64,000 nucleotides of DNA from Nematostella vectensis (taxonomy: Eukaryota > Cnidaria > Anthozoa > Actiniaria > Edwardsiidae): NCBI RefSeq assembly GCF_932526225.1, contig NC_064037.1, forward strand, positions 17,892,471 to 17,956,470, read 5' to 3'. Shown here in pieces: positions 60,405-64,000 of this stretch. The position numbers and the translations under genes were made by a program. Under the pieces are notes generated by a model that saw only the letters and a program-made list of their open reading frames with translations, made no database searches and was not told the DNA's origin. How positions within the stretch are numbered: the first letter of the stretch is position 1; each line of letters starts with the position of its first letter.

Positions 60405-60902
60405 TTGCGTGATCTTAATTCTGCTCATAGGCCGCCTGTTGAAAAGCACGCGACCAGAAAAATAAATCCAGGACTACTGCTCAACCCGCACCTGTTCCTT
60501 AGCCCGCGCCTGTTCCTCGATCCCATGCCCGCGCCTGTTCCTCGACCCCATGCCCGCGCCAGTGCATCGCCTACGCATCCCACGTCAGTACACAGCATCT
60601 ACACGCCCAATCGACGCCTCCATATTTGTACCCGTCCCAATCCCAGCAAACTCCAACATGGCGTTCGGGGCTTTCGCTGCCCATATCAAATAATTGTCTT
60701 ACCAACAAACGTTAGGGTCTGCTATGGGTGTGGTAGGCTGTTTCAGACGAACATCGGATGTTGCCGAAGAACATCATCCAACAGAAGATTTATCCGGCGT
60801 GACCAAGCATCAGGGCAGCCTATATTTAGCGTGGACTTCCAGAACACCTACTATCATCTGGACGCGTCCACATGTGCGGCGGCACAAGAACCCGTGTTTT
60901 GA
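60405..60902 (+). other. 165-codon open frame, unrecognised, possible gene remnant
   Basis: The N-terminal half is Pro/Arg/His-rich with a short repeat (PRLFLDPMPAPVPRPHARA). The C-terminal part has LPTNVRVCYGCGRLF and later GQPIFSVDFQNTYYHLD with a Cys and EPVF. A CxxC followed by an NTYYHL segment recalls a C-terminal module that I associate with uncharacterised, transposon-linked invertebrate proteins, but I cannot name the family. The middle looks frame-damaged. It may be a decayed fragment or an exon. Confidence 0.3.
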
Positions 60903-61213
60903 TGGGAGAGTGTTAATTTCTATAGAACTATATTACTCTCTTGGCCCTGCCTAATTCAATTTTATTTTATCTAGTGGTCTAAGTATTGATATTTCTTGAT
61001 ATAGCAAAACACTAACTTCAATTTGGTTATGATGTTGTGCATATGTACATTTTGATTTAATTGGCAGTCCCCTTTAAAAAGACTTTGCAGTCGAAACGCC
61101 GACTAAACTTAAGCTTGTCTTACTTAAAATCTGCACGTTCGCGGGTGCTTTTACGTCTATGAGTGAATTGTTTGGACATTAAGACAGACGATTTCGCGTG
61201 CAGTTCTCATATA

Positions 61214-61348
61214 GAGCCTGTTCACAGTTGTCTCGGCGCGAGTAAATTTTTCCCAGGACAAGGATGCTGCACTTTTTCATGTGACACAACCTTCACCACG
61301 AGCTGTACCTCCCCCCCCAGATAACTTGGTCTCATGTGAACAGGGTCC
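61214..61348. mobile_element. Possible short MITE with CCTGTTCACA ends
   Basis: gagcctgttcacagttgtct at the left and, on the other strand, gaccctgttcacatgagacc at the right form imperfect inverted ends around about 110 bp. No clear target duplication was found. Confidence 0.35.
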
Positions 61349-62215
61349 TTATTAGCACAGCGGCCTGGGATTTCAAATAATCATTTTGGAAGATATGCCA
61401 CATAACTGTCGCTTGCTTAAAAAAAGACAAAGACATTGTTGAAGTTATTCAAAAGGTTAGAGTCAAGCATAATTACGAAACTTTGGTCTTTTGTTAGCGT
61501 AATACTTAGTGTTTTAATTTAAACTATATGCGAAAAGTCTCGTATTTCGTATCTCAAAAAGCTGAGCTATTCTTGATATTTTATACGAAAAACATGCAAA
61601 AACTGCACTAAATATTCGACGTAGCAATAGTACAATTTAAGAAAATTTAAAACTATAGTACAATGCTAGTAGTAACGAATGGCATATTCTTGATAAGGAC
61701 AACACTAGCTCTCGCCACCACAGAGAATAGTCTGTATCACAGATTCCTGTCGCCAGCTATCCGAGACAGCTGCCCGAAACTAACACAGCACCTACCAATG
61801 TGATCATCTTAGATCTGCGTAGTTAAGCCAGTCATCGCAAAAACTCGTTACTGAAAAAACTTAAACAATTAGTATACGACCGCAAATGGCTAAAGTCTGA
61901 ACGAATTACTGAATGTATGGAGTTGGAACGTGCAGCGTGACAGGCCATGATACCGTTGATCGTTAATTTAGGCCCTCAGAGTATCGTATAGGTATAGGCA
62001 CTTTTTTCGGTCTTTTTGAAAAACCCCTTGTTAAGGGCGCAAGATATGGCTAATAGAATGGTGGTCACGGGAAATACAAAGTCCTTTAGTGGTAAATGCT
62101 GTCGTAGTAGCAAAGTCCTTTAGTGGTAAATGCTGTGGTAGTAGCTTTTGTGTTCATAGGAACAGTGCAGTGGTGGCTACAACAGCTCAGCCATTGGGTA
62201 TCCTGTGTTGCTCCT
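61349..62215. other. Intergenic sequence, nothing recognised
   Basis: AT-rich unique sequence. A short direct duplication (caaagtcctttagtggtaaa) occurs at about 62078 and 62110. Confidence 0.5.
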
Positions 62216-62231
62216 TCAGAGGCTAACGGTT

Positions 62232-64000
62232 TGGAATGATCTACTGCTGCCCCTATCTACCCACCCACGTGCCTGGGGTATGGAATGATCTTCTGCTGCC
62301 CCTATCTACCCACCCACATGCCTGGGGTATGGAATGATCTACTGCTGCCCCTATCTACCCACCCACGTGCCTGGGGTATGGAATGATCTACTGCTATCCC
62401 TATCTACCCACCCACGTGCCTGGGGTATGGAATGATCTTCTGCTGCCCCTATCTACCCACCCACATGCCTGGGGTATGGGATGATCTACTACCCCTATCT
62501 ACCCACCCACGTGCCTGGGGTATGGAATGATCTACTGCTGCCCCTATCTACCCACCCACGTGCCTGGGGTATGGAATGATTTACTGCTGCCTCTATCTAC
62601 CCACCCACATGCCTGGGGTATGGAATTATCTACTGCTGCCCCTATCTACCCACCCACATGCCTGGGGTATGGAATGATCTACTGCTGCCCCTATCTACCC
62701 ACCCACGTGCCTGGGGTATGGAATGATCTACTGCTATCCCTATCTACCCACCCACATGCCTGGGGTATGGAATGATCTACTGCTGCCCCTATCTACCCAC
62801 CCACGTGCCTGGGGTATGGAATGATTTACTGCTGCCCCTATCTACCCACCCACATGCCTGGGGTATGGAATTATCTACTGCTGCCCCTATCTACCCACCC
62901 ACGTGCCTGGGGTATGGAATGATCTACTGCTGCCCCTATCTACCCACCCACGTGCCTGGGGTATCGAATGATCTACTGCTGCCCCTATCTACCCACCCAC
63001 GTGCCTGGGGTATGGAATGATTTACTGCTGCCCCTATCTACCCACCCACATGCCTGGGGTATGGAATGATCTACTGCTGCCCCTATCTACCCACCCACAT
63101 GCCTGGGGTATGGAATGATCTACTGCTGCCCCTATCTACCCACCCACATGCCTGGGGTATGGAATGATCTACTGCTGCCCCTATCTACCCACCCACGTGC
63201 CTGGGGTATCGAATGATCTACTGCTGCCCCTATCTACCCACCCACGTGCCTGGGGTATGGAATGATTTACTGCTGCCCCTATCTACCCACCCACATGCCT
63301 GGGGTATGGAATGATCTACTGCTGCCCCTATCTACCCACCCACGTGCCTGGGGTATGGAATGATCTACTACTGCCCCTATCTACCCACCCACGTGCCTGG
63401 GGTATGGGATGATCTACTGCTGCCCCTATCTACCCACCCACGTGCCTGGGGTATCGAATGATCTTCTGCTGCCCCTATCTACCCACCCACGTGCCTGGGG
63501 TATGGAATGATTTACTGCTGCCCCTATCTACCCACCCACATGCCTGGGGTATGGAATGATTTACTGCTGCCTCTATCTACCCACCCACATGCCTGGGGTA
63601 TGGAATGATCTACTGCTGCCCCTATCTACCCACCCACATGCCTGGGGTATGGAATGATCTACTGCCCCTATCTACCCACCCACATGCCTGGGGTATGGAA
63701 TGATCTACTGCCCCTATCTACCCACCCACGTGCCTGGGGTATGGAATGATCTACTGCTATCCCTATCTACCCACCCACGTGCCTGGGGTATGGAATGATC
63801 TACTGCTGCCCCTATCTACCCACCCACGTGCCTGGGGTATGGAATGATCTGCTACTGCCCCTATCTACCGACCCACGTGCCTGGGGTATGGAATGATCTT
63901 CTGCTGCCCCTATCTACCCACCCACATGCCTGGGGTATGGGATGATCTACTACCCCTATCTACCCACCCACGTGCCTGGGGTATGGAATGATCTACTACC
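62232..64000. repeat. 49-bp minisatellite, about 36 copies, running off the window
   Basis: The unit contains cccctatctacccacccacg and tgcctggggtatggaatgat. CACGTG and CACATG alternate among units. A fivefold (245-bp) higher-order period is visible between 62527 and 63020. The array continues beyond the window. Confidence 0.96.

Overview
This is a eukaryotic, metazoan window. Its two protein-coding genes are split into short exons with GT-AG (occasionally GC-AG) introns, and there are no bacterial-type operons. The gene set, the intact piggyBac element and the Ginger-like element fit an invertebrate, and a cnidarian such as a sea anemone is my best guess. That guess is an inference and no single marker proves it.

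Layout. (1) From about 874 to 49287 on the + strand lies most of one gene, the Rho-associated coiled-coil kinase ROCK. I could place 35 exons. They sum to 3444 nt, a continuous frame of 1147 codons plus stop with every junction in phase. The exons run from kinase subdomain IX through the AGC-kinase tail, a long coiled coil, the Rho-binding segment and a PH domain split by a C1 domain. The N-lobe of the kinase lies upstream of the window. (2) From 55400 to 59443 on the + strand is a complete five-exon UBE2W, the N-terminus-directed ubiquitin-conjugating E2, encoding 152 aa. (3) Inside ROCK introns sit an apparently intact piggyBac-family transposon (4517-6892, minus strand, TTAA duplication) and a decayed Ginger-like DNA transposon (28189-30942, minus strand, TCTA duplication). 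(4) Between the genes is a non-autonomous inverted-repeat element (50130-52174) made mostly of a 92-bp satellite.

Roughly half of the window is tandem repeat: over 30 arrays with units of 16 to 92 bp. The outstanding observation is that many of these arrays are not simply inside introns but include the exon/intron junction itself. The repeated unit carries the splice site plus 7 to 20 nt of the adjoining exon. This is seen at acceptors (exons 1, 7, 13, 18, 22, 23, 24, 34, 35) and at donors (exons 11, 14, 18, 23, 28). ROCK must therefore choose the exon-proximal copy from up to about 80 near-identical splice sites.

A second striking structure is a 51-bp array at 53986-54671, upstream of UBE2W. 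Fourteen consecutive units each carry an exact match to the mammalian ER-stress response element, CCAAT-N9-CCACG on the minus strand. Thirteen of them also carry TGACGTGG, the UPRE core. ROCK (cytoskeletal kinase) and UBE2W (proteostasis) have no obvious functional link and look like ordinary neighbours. The long open frames over repeat arrays, on both strands, are by-products of repeat periodicity and are not annotated as genes.
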